Source of the DNA: Waddliaceae bacterium | GTDB lineage: Bacteria > Chlamydiota > Chlamydiia > Chlamydiales > GCA-2709385 | Length of the DNA stretch: 64,000 nucleotides | Direction: 5' to 3' | Assembly: GCA_002709385.1 (NCBI GenBank) | Contig: PAQS01000036.1 | Coordinates: 42,678 to 106,677 of the forward strand | Shown: piece by piece, positions 18,563 through 28,152 of the stretch | Layout: each line of letters opens with the position of its first letter | How positions within the stretch are numbered: position 1 is the first letter of the stretch | Translations under genes and position numbers: made by a program | The notes under the pieces: generated by a model | What the model saw: only the letters and a program-made list of their open reading frames with translations | Told to the model about the DNA's origin: nothing | Database searches by the model: none

Positions 18563-19549
18563 GTGCTAAAACAAATTACTCAGCCGCTTTGGCGTAAGAT
18601 ACAGCGTAATAATTTCCGCTCATGGGAGGCTCTTGTAAGCTTCCTTGAGCTCGATGCAACTCATCGTGAAAAAACACTTAAGCAGTCGCATTTTCCTATC
18701 AATATCCCCCAGCGCCTTGCTGGAAAAATGAAAAAAAATTGCATCGATGATCCTATTTTACGACAGTTTCTCCCATTAGAAGATGAGCTTAAGTCTGAAG
18801 AAGGCTATTCACTAGATGCTGTCGGTGATTTTGCAGCCAGAAAACAAGGAAGCTCGAGGCTTCTGCATAAATATCAAGACCGTGCACTACTCATTCCTAC
18901 AAGTGCCTGTGCTATGCACTGCCGTTATTGCTTTCGACAACACTATGAATATGGTGCAGTGGATAATATTGATAAGGAATTAGGCATCATTACGAATGAT
19001 TCAAGTATTCACGAAATTATCTTAAGTGGTGGCGACCCTTTATCATGGAGCCACGCACGTCTAGGCGAACTCATCAAAGCTTTAGAAGAAATCCCTCATC
19101 TTCAACGCTTACGTTTTCATACTCGCTTTCCAGTAGGCATTCCCGAGCGTATAGATGAAGCTTTCTTAGATATGATCCGACAAAGCCGCCTACAATTTTG
19201 GTTTGTTCTCCATAGTAATCACCCTCTTGAGCTAGATCAAGATGTACTCCATGCTATGAAATTGATTCTCTGTACAGGAACACCCGTACTTAATCAGTCT
19301 GTTTTACTAAAAGGCGTTAATGATTGTGTAGACACTCTAGAAGAACTTATCAGAAAACTCGTTGATCACGGAATACAGCCTTACTATTTGCATGAACTGG
19401 ATGAAATTCAAGGAGCCATGCACTTTAAGGTTTCTCGTTCGAATGCCTTAAAGCTTATGGAAGAACTACAAAAAAGACTTCCTGGCTATGGCCTCCCTCG
19501 TTATGTGAAAGAAGAAGCTGGTAAAAGTAGTAAAACTATTGTCTTTTAG
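18563..19549 (+). CDS. epmB: EF-P beta-lysylation enzyme, lysine 2,3-aminomutase type
   Basis: Radical-SAM, PLP-dependent aminomutase of 328 aa. The cluster motif is CAMHCRYCF (CxxxCxxC) near residue 115. LSGGDPLSW, RLRFHTRFPVGIPERI, VLLKGVNDCVDTL and PYYLHELDEIQGAMHFKVS track E. coli EpmB (YjeK) along its whole length. EpmB turns (S)-alpha-lysine into (R)-beta-lysine for attachment to elongation factor P by EpmA. The length and the missing extra domain favour EpmB over fermentative KamA. GTG start, 10 bases after murA. epmA and efp are not in the window. Confidence 0.88.
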   Translation: MLKQITQPLWRKIQRNNFRSWEALVSFLELDATHREKTLKQSHFPINIPQRLAGKMKKNCIDDPILRQFLPLEDELKSEEGYSLDAVGDFAARKQGSSRLLHKYQDRALLIPTSACAMHCRYCFRQHYEYGAVDNIDKELGIITNDSSIHEIILSGGDPLSWSHARLGELIKALEEIPHLQRLRFHTRFPVGIPERIDEAFLDMIRQSRLQFWFVLHSNHPLELDQDVLHAMKLILCTGTPVLNQSVLLKGVNDCVDTLEELIRKLVDHGIQPYYLHELDEIQGAMHFKVSRSNALKLMEELQKRLPGYGLPRYVKEEAGKSSKTIVF

Positions 19550-19555
19550 ACTTTT

Positions 19556-19603
19556 AATGGCTACCTCATCCGTGCTTTCAGTGTGTTAGATGAGATAGCC
19601 ATT
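19556..19603. terminator. bidirectional hairpin between epmB and argS
   Basis: Arms AATGGCTACCTCATC and GATGAGATAGCCATT pair over 15 bases with one C-A mismatch around an 18-base loop, between convergent genes. The outer 8 bases are the same core as in the 10672 hairpin. Confidence 0.65.
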
Positions 19604-19627
19604 GGGGTGTTATACAGAATAATCTTT

Positions 19628-21391
19628 CTACATACGTTGTACTGTCTTGACACCGAGTATTTCTAAGCCTTTTTTCAAAGTACGAGCTACAGCTTCACAT
19701 AGAAGTAGTCTGGAATTTTGCTCCTCAGTACCTTCTACACGGCAATCACGGAAAAACGCATTAAATTTATCTGCTAAACCATATAGATAATCAGTAAGAC
19801 GATTAGGCAGTAACTCTTGTGCCATTTTATCTAGAACTTCAGGAAACTGTAGTAAATGGACTCCTAAAGCGATCTCTGAAGGATGATTTAGATTTATTTC
19901 TGAATCGAGAGATAGCTCTGATTCATCCAAGCCAAGCTTTCGCTTAATTCCAACAACTCGCACATAAGCATACATTAAAAATGCTGCTGTATTGCCTTCA
20001 AATTGTAACATGCGATCATAACTGAAGATGTAGTCACTTGTTCTATTACTGGATAAATCTGCATACTTAACAGCCCCAATACCTAAACATCTTGCCAGTT
20101 CCACACGTTCCTCTTCGGGCATGTCTGGATTACGCTCATCTACAATTGCTTGAGCTCTAGAAATAGCTTCGTTTAGTAAATCGATCAATCGCTCTGTATC
20201 TCCAGAACGAGTACGAAATTTCTTTCCGTCTTCACCACAAACTAAGCCAAAAGGTACATGGTGTACCTGTGTCTTTTCTGGATTCACGTAACCTGCTTTT
20301 TCTGCTAACTTGAAAATCATAGCAAAGTGAGTAGCTTGTCCTGCATCTGTAACGTAAATAATACGATCGGCATTTTCTTCTTCAACTCTGTGACGAATAG
20401 CTGCCATATCCGTTGTTGAATAGTTGTAGCCTCCATCTGATTTCTGAATGATCATAGGAAGAGGCTCTCCCTCTCGATTAATGAATCCATCCAGAAAAGC
20501 ACAGCGTGCACCATCAGATATAGTAACTAAGCCTTTTTCTTCTAAATCTTGTACAATTCCTGAGAGACGAGAGTTGTAGAAGGATTCCCCTCTTTCAATG
20601 ACTGTAACATCAAGAATATCGTAGATTTCTTGAAAGCTTTCATGACTAATCGCACAAATATGCTTCCAAGCTTTCATTGCTTCAAGCTCACCACCTTGAA
20701 GAGCAACAACTTCTTTTTGGGATCGTTCTTTAAAAACAGGATCTGCATCAAAACGTTTTTTTGCTTCGCGATACCACTGAACAAGAGCTGTAGAATCTGG
20801 CGCTTGCTCTCCTTTTAACACCTCTGGCACTTCATCTTTCATATAAGTAATGAGCATACCAAACTGCGTTCCCCAATCACCTATATGGCTCAAGCGCAAT
20901 ACATCATGCCCTAAAAACTCGAACAAACGACAAAGAGTTTCACCTATGATACTAGAACGAAGGTGCCCTACATGCATTTCCTTCGCTGTATTCGCACCAC
21001 AAAAATCAATTACTACTTTCTTGATTTCTTCAGGTTTTTCTAACCCTAACCTAGATGAATTCAGTGCCTTTTTTACTCGTGAAGAAACAAAGCTTGAATC
21101 AAGAGTAATATTGATAAAGCCAGGTCCTGCAATCTCCATGGAAGCAATGATTTTCTCTCCATCAATTTCCACTCCTACATGGTTCATAATTTGCTCAGCA
21201 ATCATACGAGGATTTTGTCGAAGCTGCTTTGTCAATTTCATGGCACCATTAAACTGGTAATGACCGAATTTACTTTGTGTACTCCGAGTAATTTCAGCGT
21301 CGATCACTCCTCCATCACTGGCTAAATCAGGAAAAGACTCGATAATAGATCTTTGAAATGTTTTTTTAAGAATATCTATGACTGTATACAC
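19628..21391 (-). CDS. argS: arginyl-tRNA synthetase
   Basis: Class I synthetase charging tRNA-Arg. 587 aa. The N-terminal Add-1 domain is followed by the HIGH motif in CGANTAKEMHVGHLRSS (about residue 130-146). KFRTRSGD stands where some synthetases have KMSKS, as is usual for ArgS. The C-terminal DALR anticodon-binding domain ends ILGVKTVQRM. The start is a GTG at 21391, with weak AGG upstream; the N-terminal alignment MYTVIDILKKTFQRS fits. murA-argS proximity is also found in Chlamydia. Confidence 0.95.
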   Translation of the reverse strand: MYTVIDILKKTFQRSIIESFPDLASDGGVIDAEITRSTQSKFGHYQFNGAMKLTKQLRQNPRMIAEQIMNHVGVEIDGEKIIASMEIAGPGFINITLDSSFVSSRVKKALNSSRLGLEKPEEIKKVVIDFCGANTAKEMHVGHLRSSIIGETLCRLFEFLGHDVLRLSHIGDWGTQFGMLITYMKDEVPEVLKGEQAPDSTALVQWYREAKKRFDADPVFKERSQKEVVALQGGELEAMKAWKHICAISHESFQEIYDILDVTVIERGESFYNSRLSGIVQDLEEKGLVTISDGARCAFLDGFINREGEPLPMIIQKSDGGYNYSTTDMAAIRHRVEEENADRIIYVTDAGQATHFAMIFKLAEKAGYVNPEKTQVHHVPFGLVCGEDGKKFRTRSGDTERLIDLLNEAISRAQAIVDERNPDMPEEERVELARCLGIGAVKYADLSSNRTSDYIFSYDRMLQFEGNTAAFLMYAYVRVVGIKRKLGLDESELSLDSEINLNHPSEIALGVHLLQFPEVLDKMAQELLPNRLTDYLYGLADKFNAFFRDCRVEGTEEQNSRLLLCEAVARTLKKGLEILGVKTVQRM

Positions 21392-21530
21392 GCACTAAAA
21401 CCTAAGTAAATCCATGGAGAAAAGTCATATTTTAGCAAGCGTTATGCTAAAAAACAAGGCAACGGCTTTTCATTGATCTTTGAAGTTCAAACTACTATAA
21501 GCTTCGATTTTGCCTAATTGAGCTCAAATC

Positions 21531-23078
21531 ATGACCATATCAATTTCACCCCTCGTTACAGAGCCACTGATTCACAGCGCTCAAGTTACAAAGAAAAACA
21601 ACCTTCACAAAAAATTTGAAAAATTTCTCCCATTACAATTCTGCAAAAAAATTTTCAAGAGCTTGCAAGATAAAACATCTGAACCTAGCCTTATGAAAGA
21701 AGTTCAACAATTAAATTTAGAATGTAGTTCTTTACTTACTAATATATTACCTAAAGCAAAAAGCTTTTCACAAATTCAGAAATATCCATCTTTCGTTCTT
21801 CTATCAAAGCGTATAGAAAAAACTTATAGTAACGTCAAATCCCGGAAAACACAGGTCCATTATTGCTCTTTGCAAGATTTCTATCGCCATCGACAAGTTT
21901 TTAATTTTTTACAAAACCCTAATTATATTCTTGATTTTAACACTTCTTCAGGAAGTTGGACTGATTCCTACCCTACTTATGATATAGATATCACAAGAGA
22001 TACAAAAAACCGCATAGCCTACGCTGCACTATGTGGAAAATCGAATATCCATTTACTTGACTCGGCTAGTAATTCTACATATGGACTTCTTCACTTTCGT
22101 GAACAATTAGAAACTTTTTCAAAACTAAAGAGTCTTGGAGCGCACGATACAAAAAAAATAGAAGAAGCTTTACTGATTCTTCGCCGCCTCCATTTTATCT
22201 CTGAAGAAACAAGTTACAAACAACCAAACGAATATTTAATAGCATTATCGATTCATATATTCAAAGACCTACAAAGACTACCACTACCAAATAAAAAAGA
22301 GCCTTCAACTTACTTAATTAGCGGAGGGAATTGTAACCGTGAGCAATTCAATCTACGTGAATATGTAACAAAAATTCCTTCAGAAGAAGTGGAAGGACAC
22401 GAAATCCTTTATGAGATATCCCGACAAAGTGACGGACTATATCAATTTAAGATCACAAATACAGGTTCAGGAATAGATGAAAACCATAAACATGTTTTTT
22501 CTCTTCATAGTCATTCACTACCCTCTTTTGGATATAGAGAACGCATCTATCATTCCCTAGAGCTCAAACAGCTAAATCCTAGTTTTCTTTTAGCTCTTCT
22601 TCAAATGCGCACACATAATTTAAACTGTTCCATATCCACAACCTATAATCATATTCGTCATCATTTGTATAACGGGCATAATCGCAAGTGGGGACGTCAA
22701 CATAGACCTCAACGATTTGGTACATGTTGGTATAAAGCTATTTCTTGTTGGCTAAGAGGTTTTTTAGGAAAAGCTCTCTATCAAAAATACAAAGTTGCAA
22801 TGAGCAGAAAAGTCATTGAAGAGTTTCGGAAAGATAACCCTTTGGAGAAAGAGAATGGAAAAAACACATGTATTTCTCAATGTCTAGAAAAACTCAAAGT
22901 GTTAAATAAAAAAATTGAAAGCAGTGTTATTTTTATTGCTGATGTAAAAAATCCTTTGCTTATCGATGAAATACACGAAGTAAGTGATAAAATTCTAAAA
23001 AAGAGAATAAAAAAATCTAGAAAGATAGAAAAACATCATAGCTTGCATTTACAGCTACCTAATAAGATTCATTTGTAG
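21531..23078 (+). CDS. large unknown protein with possible permuted cysteine-peptidase core
   Basis: 515 aa, basic, with a Lys-rich tail; no function assigned. The middle has a block with strong conservation character: EGHEILYEI (His290), then YQFKITNTGSGI, then LHSHSLPSFGYRERIYHS. About 100 residues on comes QRFGTCWYKAISCWLRGFLG (Cys399). My impression is that similar His, NTGxG and GTC blocks occur in other proteins of environmental chlamydiae and Legionella. A His before a Cys would suit a circularly permuted papain-like fold. No signal peptide is visible; a type III effector is possible. The peptidase call is inference. Confidence 0.45.
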   Translation: MTISISPLVTEPLIHSAQVTKKNNLHKKFEKFLPLQFCKKIFKSLQDKTSEPSLMKEVQQLNLECSSLLTNILPKAKSFSQIQKYPSFVLLSKRIEKTYSNVKSRKTQVHYCSLQDFYRHRQVFNFLQNPNYILDFNTSSGSWTDSYPTYDIDITRDTKNRIAYAALCGKSNIHLLDSASNSTYGLLHFREQLETFSKLKSLGAHDTKKIEEALLILRRLHFISEETSYKQPNEYLIALSIHIFKDLQRLPLPNKKEPSTYLISGGNCNREQFNLREYVTKIPSEEVEGHEILYEISRQSDGLYQFKITNTGSGIDENHKHVFSLHSHSLPSFGYRERIYHSLELKQLNPSFLLALLQMRTHNLNCSISTTYNHIRHHLYNGHNRKWGRQHRPQRFGTCWYKAISCWLRGFLGKALYQKYKVAMSRKVIEEFRKDNPLEKENGKNTCISQCLEKLKVLNKKIESSVIFIADVKNPLLIDEIHEVSDKILKKRIKKSRKIEKHHSLHLQLPNKIHL

Positions 23079-23102
23079 GCTAAAAGCCTACAAATGAATC
23101 TT
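23064..23102. terminator. perfect 18-bp bidirectional terminator
   Basis: AAGATTCATTTGTAGGCT, loop AAA, then the exact reverse complement, followed by TTTGTAAAAC. The stem covers the stop codon of the upstream plus-strand gene (TAG 23076-23078) and ends 7 bases before the leucine dehydrogenase stop on the other strand. Confidence 0.85.
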
Positions 23103-23109
23103 TGTAAAA

Positions 23110-24192
23110 CTAGCGCATGAGAGGTAAAGCAGCCATTCGCTTTCCAATTGCATTACTCATTTTATACTCAGCTAAACAATTAGCTGCTTGGCCTGTGGGG
23201 ATTTGTTTCTGTTGAGCTAAGCCAAAAACAGACATCAATACACGATAAAGCCTACTAACCTTGTTGCGTGAATTTCGAGCGTTGTAGCCTCCTTGCTCAA
23301 ATTCCATCGCTGCATTGATGACTCCACCTGCGTTGATGACATAATCTGGAGCATAAAGAATTCCTTTATCAGCTAGAACTTGATCATGCTCAGGATTCAA
23401 AAGAAGATTATTTGCAGCCCCTGCAATAGCAGAACAACGAAGTTTTTCTATCGATTGGTCATTGATGACTCCTCCAATAGCACAAGGAGCAAGAATGTCA
23501 CATTCTACCGATAAAATCTCATCCAAACCAACTACTTCTGCTCCTAGGTAGTGCTTGGCTTTTTCGCAACTTTCTGTATGAGGATCGCAAACAATAAGTT
23601 CTGCGCCATGCCAAAATAAATGCTCTGCCAGTACATAGCCAACATGACCTAGCCCTTGAATAGCAATTCGTTTACCACGAATTAAATCACTATGCCATAA
23701 CTCACGGCATACCGCTTGAATTCCTCGAAAAACTCCCCAAGCAGTAAATGGGCTTGGATCACCACTACCTGTGTCACCTTCTAATGCTGCTACATACGGT
23801 GTTGTTTTAGAAACACAAGCTAAATCGTCTGGATTAGAGCCCATATCTTCTGCACAAACGTACTTCCCTTTAAGAGAATCAACAACTTCTCCAAATGCCA
23901 TGAGTAATTCTGGGGTTTTTTGTGTCTTAGGATCAGCGATGATTACACTCTTTCCTCCCCCTAAACCAATTTCAGCCATAGCTGATTTGTACGTCATTCC
24001 TTTTGATAAACGGAGAACATCAGTAAGAGCTTCGTCAAACGATGTATAAGGATAAATACGAGTTCCTCCCAAAGCCGGGCCAAGAGCAGTACTATGGACA
24101 GCAATCAAGCAGTGTAAACCAACTTCTTGATTTTTCCCTTCAATAACTATTTCATATCCGTCAACATCGATTTCTCGAATCTCGATCGCCAT
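23110..24192 (-). CDS. ldh: leucine (branched-chain amino acid) dehydrogenase
   Basis: NAD-dependent oxidative deaminase of the Glu/Leu/Phe/Val dehydrogenase family, 360 aa. The substrate region has ALGGTRIYPY and LSKGMTYKSAMAEIGLGGGKSVI, which contains the catalytic Lys. The Rossmann nucleotide site is RIAIQGLGHVGYVLAEHL (about 175-192). C-terminal GGVINAAMEFEQGGYN is conserved. Chlamydia has a similar gene (CT773). Leucine is the usual substrate at this length; valine or phenylalanine cannot be excluded. ATG start; it reads away from the DUF2709 operon. Confidence 0.9.
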   Translation of the reverse strand: MAIEIREIDVDGYEIVIEGKNQEVGLHCLIAVHSTALGPALGGTRIYPYTSFDEALTDVLRLSKGMTYKSAMAEIGLGGGKSVIIADPKTQKTPELLMAFGEVVDSLKGKYVCAEDMGSNPDDLACVSKTTPYVAALEGDTGSGDPSPFTAWGVFRGIQAVCRELWHSDLIRGKRIAIQGLGHVGYVLAEHLFWHGAELIVCDPHTESCEKAKHYLGAEVVGLDEILSVECDILAPCAIGGVINDQSIEKLRCSAIAGAANNLLLNPEHDQVLADKGILYAPDYVINAGGVINAAMEFEQGGYNARNSRNKVSRLYRVLMSVFGLAQQKQIPTGQAANCLAEYKMSNAIGKRMAALPLMR

Positions 24193-24592
24193 ATATTTCT
24201 ACCTTGTCATATGTTCATTGATGGGCGGCAAACCGCTATAACATAAAGAGACTGATTTTAATTCCGCATTTACCAGAATAACTGTATTCTGCCCATTATG
24301 CTATATTAAACTACTACTGCTTGGATTCAACACCTATAAATGCTTAGGTCTGGGCAGCAAAAAGTTTTCGGTATGATAATTTTTATTTTATTTGGAGTCA
24401 ATCTGCTCAGAATTCTCATAAAAGTGTCAGTTTATAAAAAAAAATCATGTTTTACATTTAAGCAAATAGACTATTTCTACCTAGTCATTTGATCAAAATT
24501 CACTTGATTAATAAGGTATTACAAGCTAAGTTAATTATTTCAATGAATTTGTAATCGTCTGTCCTTTCACGTAAAACTATGAGGCTACTAAA
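24193..24592. promoter_or_regulatory. 400-base divergent intergenic region
   Basis: No ORF or tRNA is supported here. The region is AT-rich and separates the divergent leucine dehydrogenase and DUF2709 genes, so both promoters should lie in it. TATGCTATATTAAA near 24299-24312 is a possible -10 area, without a convincing -35. No riboswitch or strong hairpin was recognised. Confidence 0.4.
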
Positions 24593-25333
24593 ATGGCAGC
24601 AATTGTCATTCCAGAAAAGACTCGCTCTTCCCTATCTAAATATTTGAAAGCCTCTCGTAATCCTGAGTTGGTTAACGTTTATTTATATTTTCTTGAGCAG
24701 TTGTATGGTTTACATCCAGTGGTGTTTCCTCAGTCTAAGATGATCTACCGAGACTCGGACGAAGTCGTGCGTGTTTTGGAAGGAGAAAATCGTCTATGGA
24801 AAGAAACAGAAATTAAGATTGGATACTATGCGCCTTCTGTTAACGAAGAGACTTCTCGCATTTATATCTGTCCATTTTCAGGTAAAGTTTTTGGTGATAA
24901 CACACACCCTAACCCTCAAGATGCCATTTATGATTGGGTATCGAAGTGTCCAGAAAACACTGAGCGTGTTGGCGGTCTTCGTGTAAAAAGGTTTTATGTT
25001 TCTGAAGATCCTGAAGTAATCAAGGGTTATGCAGATAAAGACCAGCATAAAAAAGGTAAAGGAATTACGAAAGTCGTCTATTCTTCTGCTTTAAGTGGAA
25101 AGCTTTTTAGTACTCGAAAGGCTGTTGTTGCCGATTTTCAAAAAAATTACCTAAAAAGACTTTCTTTAGTTGAAGTTCAAAATCAAAATCGCTTCCAAAT
25201 TGAAGATAAGTTTTTAGCTTTTATCAAAGAACATTTATCTACAGAAAAACTTACCTCTTTTGTTGAAGCATTAGCTGATTACGAAGAATTCATGCCATAC
25301 GTTGAACAATGGATTGATGGCGAGGAAGAATAA
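24593..25333 (+). CDS. DUF2709 protein, chlamydia-conserved
   Basis: 246-aa cytoplasmic protein of the chlamydial DUF2709 family (CT538 type). Conserved-looking segments are MAAIVIPEKTRSSLSKYLKA, the Cys-containing IYICPFSGKVFGDNTHPNPQDAIYDW written in two parts (IYICPFSGKVF and HPNPQDAIYDW), and KCPENTERVGGLRVKRFYVS. CPFSGKVF plus the later SKCPEN gives two Cys that might bind metal, but there is no full zinc motif. Function is unknown. It heads a tight run with tsaE, ysxC and dnaQ; in Chlamydia it also sits next to tsaE and dnaQ. Confidence 0.85.
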   Translation: MAAIVIPEKTRSSLSKYLKASRNPELVNVYLYFLEQLYGLHPVVFPQSKMIYRDSDEVVRVLEGENRLWKETEIKIGYYAPSVNEETSRIYICPFSGKVFGDNTHPNPQDAIYDWVSKCPENTERVGGLRVKRFYVSEDPEVIKGYADKDQHKKGKGITKVVYSSALSGKLFSTRKAVVADFQKNYLKRLSLVEVQNQNRFQIEDKFLAFIKEHLSTEKLTSFVEALADYEEFMPYVEQWIDGEEE

Positions 25334-25339
25334 CAATTC

Positions 25340-25792
25340 ATGGAAGAACGTCATGTGCAAGGATGCATAGAAGAATTTTTCTCTAAATCTCATGAAGAAA
25401 CGATTTCTTTAGGACGTTCTTTTGCCCGCACTTTAGAGGCGGGCTCTGTTATTTGCTTTTCTGGCGATTTAGGAGCTGGGAAAACAACTTTTATGAAGGG
25501 TTTGATTTCTGAACTGACTCATTGTCTTGAAGAAGAAGTCAATAGTCCTACTTTCATCTATATGAACGAATATCACGGTCCGACTTCAGTATATCACTTT
25601 GACCTCTACCGCCTCTCTTCTGCAGAAGAATTCTTCGCGATGGGATTTGATGAAACTTTTACTCAAGAATCAATTGTATGCATAGAGTGGGCTGAACGTT
25701 TAGAAGACCTCGCTCCTGAAGATTGTATTCATATTTCTGTTTGTCATTGTGCTGACGGACGGCGAAACATCCAGATCAAGAGGCCAATGTAA
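25340..25792 (+). CDS. tsaE: tRNA threonylcarbamoyladenosine biosynthesis ATPase TsaE
   Basis: Small P-loop ATPase that works with TsaB, TsaD and TsaC to put t6A on ANN-decoding tRNAs. 150 aa, normal length. Walker A is FSGDLGAGKTTFMKGL (about 35-50). The conserved SPTFIYMNEY and VYHFDLYRL (Walker-B-like) follow, then CIEWAERL. Starts 7 bases after DUF2709 and ends one base before the ysxC start, so translation is probably coupled. Confidence 0.94.
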   Translation: MEERHVQGCIEEFFSKSHEETISLGRSFARTLEAGSVICFSGDLGAGKTTFMKGLISELTHCLEEEVNSPTFIYMNEYHGPTSVYHFDLYRLSSAEEFFAMGFDETFTQESIVCIEWAERLEDLAPEDCIHISVCHCADGRRNIQIKRPM

Positions 25793-25793
25793 C

Positions 25794-26420
25794 ATGGGAT
25801 CAATTCCTTTCCGTCAAGCAGACTTCATAACTTCTGCAAATAAAACAGAGCAGTATCCAGAGCTATTTTCTCGTGGTAATCGTTGGATGCCTGAGCTTGC
25901 TGTTGCAGGTCGTTCGAATGTAGGTAAATCTAGTTTACTGAATCATCTTTTCCAAAGAAAAAATCTTGTTAAAACCTCTGCTACTCCTGGAAAAACTCAG
26001 CTGATCAATTTTTTCACTGTTGACCAGCAGCTTGCTGTCGCTGATTTACCAGGATACGGATTTGCTCGTGTACCTAAAAAAATGAAGGTGCACTGGGGAA
26101 GAATGATTCAAGACTATTTAGAAGCACGTTTGTCGCTTCAACTTATTTTATTTTTATTAGATGTTCGTAGAGACCCAACTGAAGAAGATAAGCAGTTTCT
26201 TGCTTGGCTTCAAGATAGTGGAAAACGAATGATTTTGGTTTTTACTAAAGCCGATAAAATCAGCAAGTCTGAACGTCCTAAGCGCATTAAAAGTATTCTC
26301 CAGCAGCTTGACCTAGAAGACAGTTCTCACGTACTCTATTCTACCCAGGAAAACTTGGGAAGGAAGCCTTTAATCGGAATGATTAATGACGCTATAAATG
26401 ATCAAAATTCAACTACATAA
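25794..26420 (+). CDS. ysxC: ribosome-biogenesis GTPase YsxC/EngB
   Basis: Essential GTPase of 50S ribosome assembly. 208 aa from the chosen ATG at 25794, one base after the tsaE stop. A GTG at 25749 is in frame but would lie inside tsaE and add residues not typical of the family. G1 is AGRSNVGKSSLLNHL, G2/G3 region is TPGKTQLINFF...DLPGYGFARV, and G4 is FTKADK. GTPase motifs are complete. Confidence 0.94.
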   Translation: MGSIPFRQADFITSANKTEQYPELFSRGNRWMPELAVAGRSNVGKSSLLNHLFQRKNLVKTSATPGKTQLINFFTVDQQLAVADLPGYGFARVPKKMKVHWGRMIQDYLEARLSLQLILFLLDVRRDPTEEDKQFLAWLQDSGKRMILVFTKADKISKSERPKRIKSILQQLDLEDSSHVLYSTQENLGRKPLIGMINDAINDQNSTT

Positions 26421-26437
26421 CACAACTGGTTTAGAAT

Positions 26438-27187
26438 ATGGGCATTCTTAGAAAAGAAACTTTTGTATGTGTAGACTGCGAAAGTACGGGATTGGACCCA
26501 GAGACTGACCATATTATTGAAGTCGCTGCCGTTCACTTTACCTTTGATGAAATTATCGATCGCTATGAAACGTTAGTTGATCCTGGAGTGCCAATTCCAG
26601 CTGAATCAATGGCTATTCATCACATCACGGAAGAAATGGTAGAAGGTAAACCTAAAATCAAAACGATTCTTCCTGAATTGATTGATTTTATTGGGTCAGC
26701 TACGGTTGTTGGGCACGGAGTATTGTTCGATCTTCAGCTTATTGCAAATGCAGCTAAGCGCCATGATATACCATGTAATCTCGCAAACCAAAATTTTTTT
26801 GACACTCTCCGTTTAGCTCGCTACTATGGCCGCTCTCCAATTAATTCTCTTGAAGAGCTGCGCAAGCACTTTAATATTCCTGCTGAGGGAGCTCATCGGG
26901 CGATGTCTGATGTGATTGTCAATGTAGAAGTATTCAAGCAACTTTGTCGAAACTACAAAACTGTACAGGAAGTAGAAAAAATTCTCTCTAAACCTGTTCG
27001 TTTAAAAAATATGCCTCTTGGCAAGCATAAAGGCCGTCTTTTTTCTGATATTCCCACCGACTACTTGAAATGGGCCGCCAATAAAGATTTTGACAATGAC
27101 CTTCTTTTCTCTATTCGTTCAGAGTTAAAGAAGCGAAAAAAAGGCGGTTTGTTTACTCAAGCAACTAATCCCTTTCATAATCTTTAG
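26438..27187 (+). CDS. dnaQ: DnaQ-family 3'-5' exonuclease with C-terminal DUF3820-like part
   Basis: DEDDh exonuclease, 249 aa. ExoI is VDCESTGLDPETDHIIEVAA (Asp and Glu), ExoII is VGHGVLFDLQLI (Asp), and ExoIII is HRAMSDV (His and Asp). The C-terminal 60 residues (MPLGKHKGRLFSDIPTDYLK and onwards) look like a DUF3820 module. It may be the polymerase III epsilon proofreading subunit or a second DnaQ-type nuclease, as Chlamydia has more than one. It lies 17 bases after ysxC. Confidence 0.9.
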   Translation: MGILRKETFVCVDCESTGLDPETDHIIEVAAVHFTFDEIIDRYETLVDPGVPIPAESMAIHHITEEMVEGKPKIKTILPELIDFIGSATVVGHGVLFDLQLIANAAKRHDIPCNLANQNFFDTLRLARYYGRSPINSLEELRKHFNIPAEGAHRAMSDVIVNVEVFKQLCRNYKTVQEVEKILSKPVRLKNMPLGKHKGRLFSDIPTDYLKWAANKDFDNDLLFSIRSELKKRKKGGLFTQATNPFHNL

Positions 27188-27255
27188 TAGAGATCGTAAA
27201 GCTTAAAGGTCATATAATAGCCTGACTCAATTCTATCTTCTGGGAGGTATTCAGA

Positions 27256-28152
27256 ATGGAAAACCCAAGCAAAACAGCTGCATCACTCGATATTAAAATT
27301 GGACTTGCCAAGATGCTACGTGGCGGAGTCATTATGGATGTTGTGACACCTGAACAAGCGAAGATTGCTGAAGAAGCAGGCGCTGTAGCTGTCATGGCTC
27401 TTGAACGTATTCCTGCTGATATTCGTGCTTCTGGCGGCGTTGCTCGCATGTCTCCACCTGAACTGATTCAATCTATTCAAGAAGTTGTATCAATTCCTGT
27501 AATGGCTAAGTGCCGCATCGGTCATTTTGCTGAAGCACAGATTTTAGAGGCTCTTAAAGTAGACTTCATCGATGAAAGCGAAGTTCTTACTATTGCTGAC
27601 GACTACAACCACATCGATAAAAAGTCTTTCGCTACTCCATTTGTTTGCGGATGTCGCAATCTAGGAGAAGCTCTACGTCGCATCGGTGAAGGGGCTGCAC
27701 TTATTCGTACAAAAGGTGAAGCTGGAACAGGCGACATCGTGGAAGCTGTAAGACATATGCGCAGCATTCAGGGTGGAATTCGTATCTTAGCTGCAATGGA
27801 CCCTGCAGAACTTATGACAGAAGCGAAAGAACTCGGCGCTCCTTATCATCTAGTAGAAGAAGTTGCTCGAACAGGTAAACTACCTGTTCCTAATTTCTCT
27901 GCTGGTGGCGTTGCTACTCCAGCTGACGCTGCTCTTATGATGCAATTAGGTGCTGAATCTGTCTTTGTTGGATCGGGTATTTTCAAGTCTAACAACCCTG
28001 AAAAGCGTGCTAAGGCTATTGTTCAAGCTGTAACTCACTATAATAATCCAGAAATTGTTCTTGAAGCTTCTCGCAACATTGGTGAAGCTATGGTTGGTAT
28101 TGGTATGGACCAACTAGAAGAACATGAGCGTCTTGCTTTACGGAGCGAATAG
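27256..28152 (+). CDS. pdxS: pyridoxal 5'-phosphate synthase subunit PdxS
   Basis: Synthase subunit of the DXP-independent vitamin B6 pathway; makes PLP from ribose 5-phosphate, glyceraldehyde 3-phosphate and ammonia from PdxT. 298 aa, a TIM barrel. [54 protein letters not shown] and [10 protein letters not shown] are the family hallmarks, with the active-site lysines in MAKCR and in the DKKSFATPF region. GGGAGG stands 8 bases before the ATG. The stop overlaps the pdxT start. Confidence 0.96.
   Translation: MENPSKTAASLDIKIGLAKMLRGGVIMDVVTPEQAKIAEEAGAVAVMALERIPADIRASGGVARMSPPELIQSIQEVVSIPVMAKCRIGHFAEAQILEALKVDFIDESEVLTIADDYNHIDKKSFATPFVCGCRNLGEALRRIGEGAALIRTKGEAGTGDIVEAVRHMRSIQGGIRILAAMDPAELMTEAKELGAPYHLVEEVARTGKLPVPNFSAGGVATPADAALMMQLGAESVFVGSGIFKSNNPEKRAKAIVQAVTHYNNPEIVLEASRNIGEAMVGIGMDQLEEHERLALRSE

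Noticed and set aside
18563..19549. Fermentative lysine 2,3-aminomutase KamA
   Set aside because: Length and residue pattern follow EpmB throughout, and no lysine fermentation genes are nearby.
24193..24592. Riboswitch or RNA gene in the 400-base spacer
   Set aside because: No strong stems or known consensus were found.
25749..25793. GTG start for ysxC
   Set aside because: It lies inside tsaE and gives an untypical N-terminus; ATG 25794 directly follows the tsaE stop.
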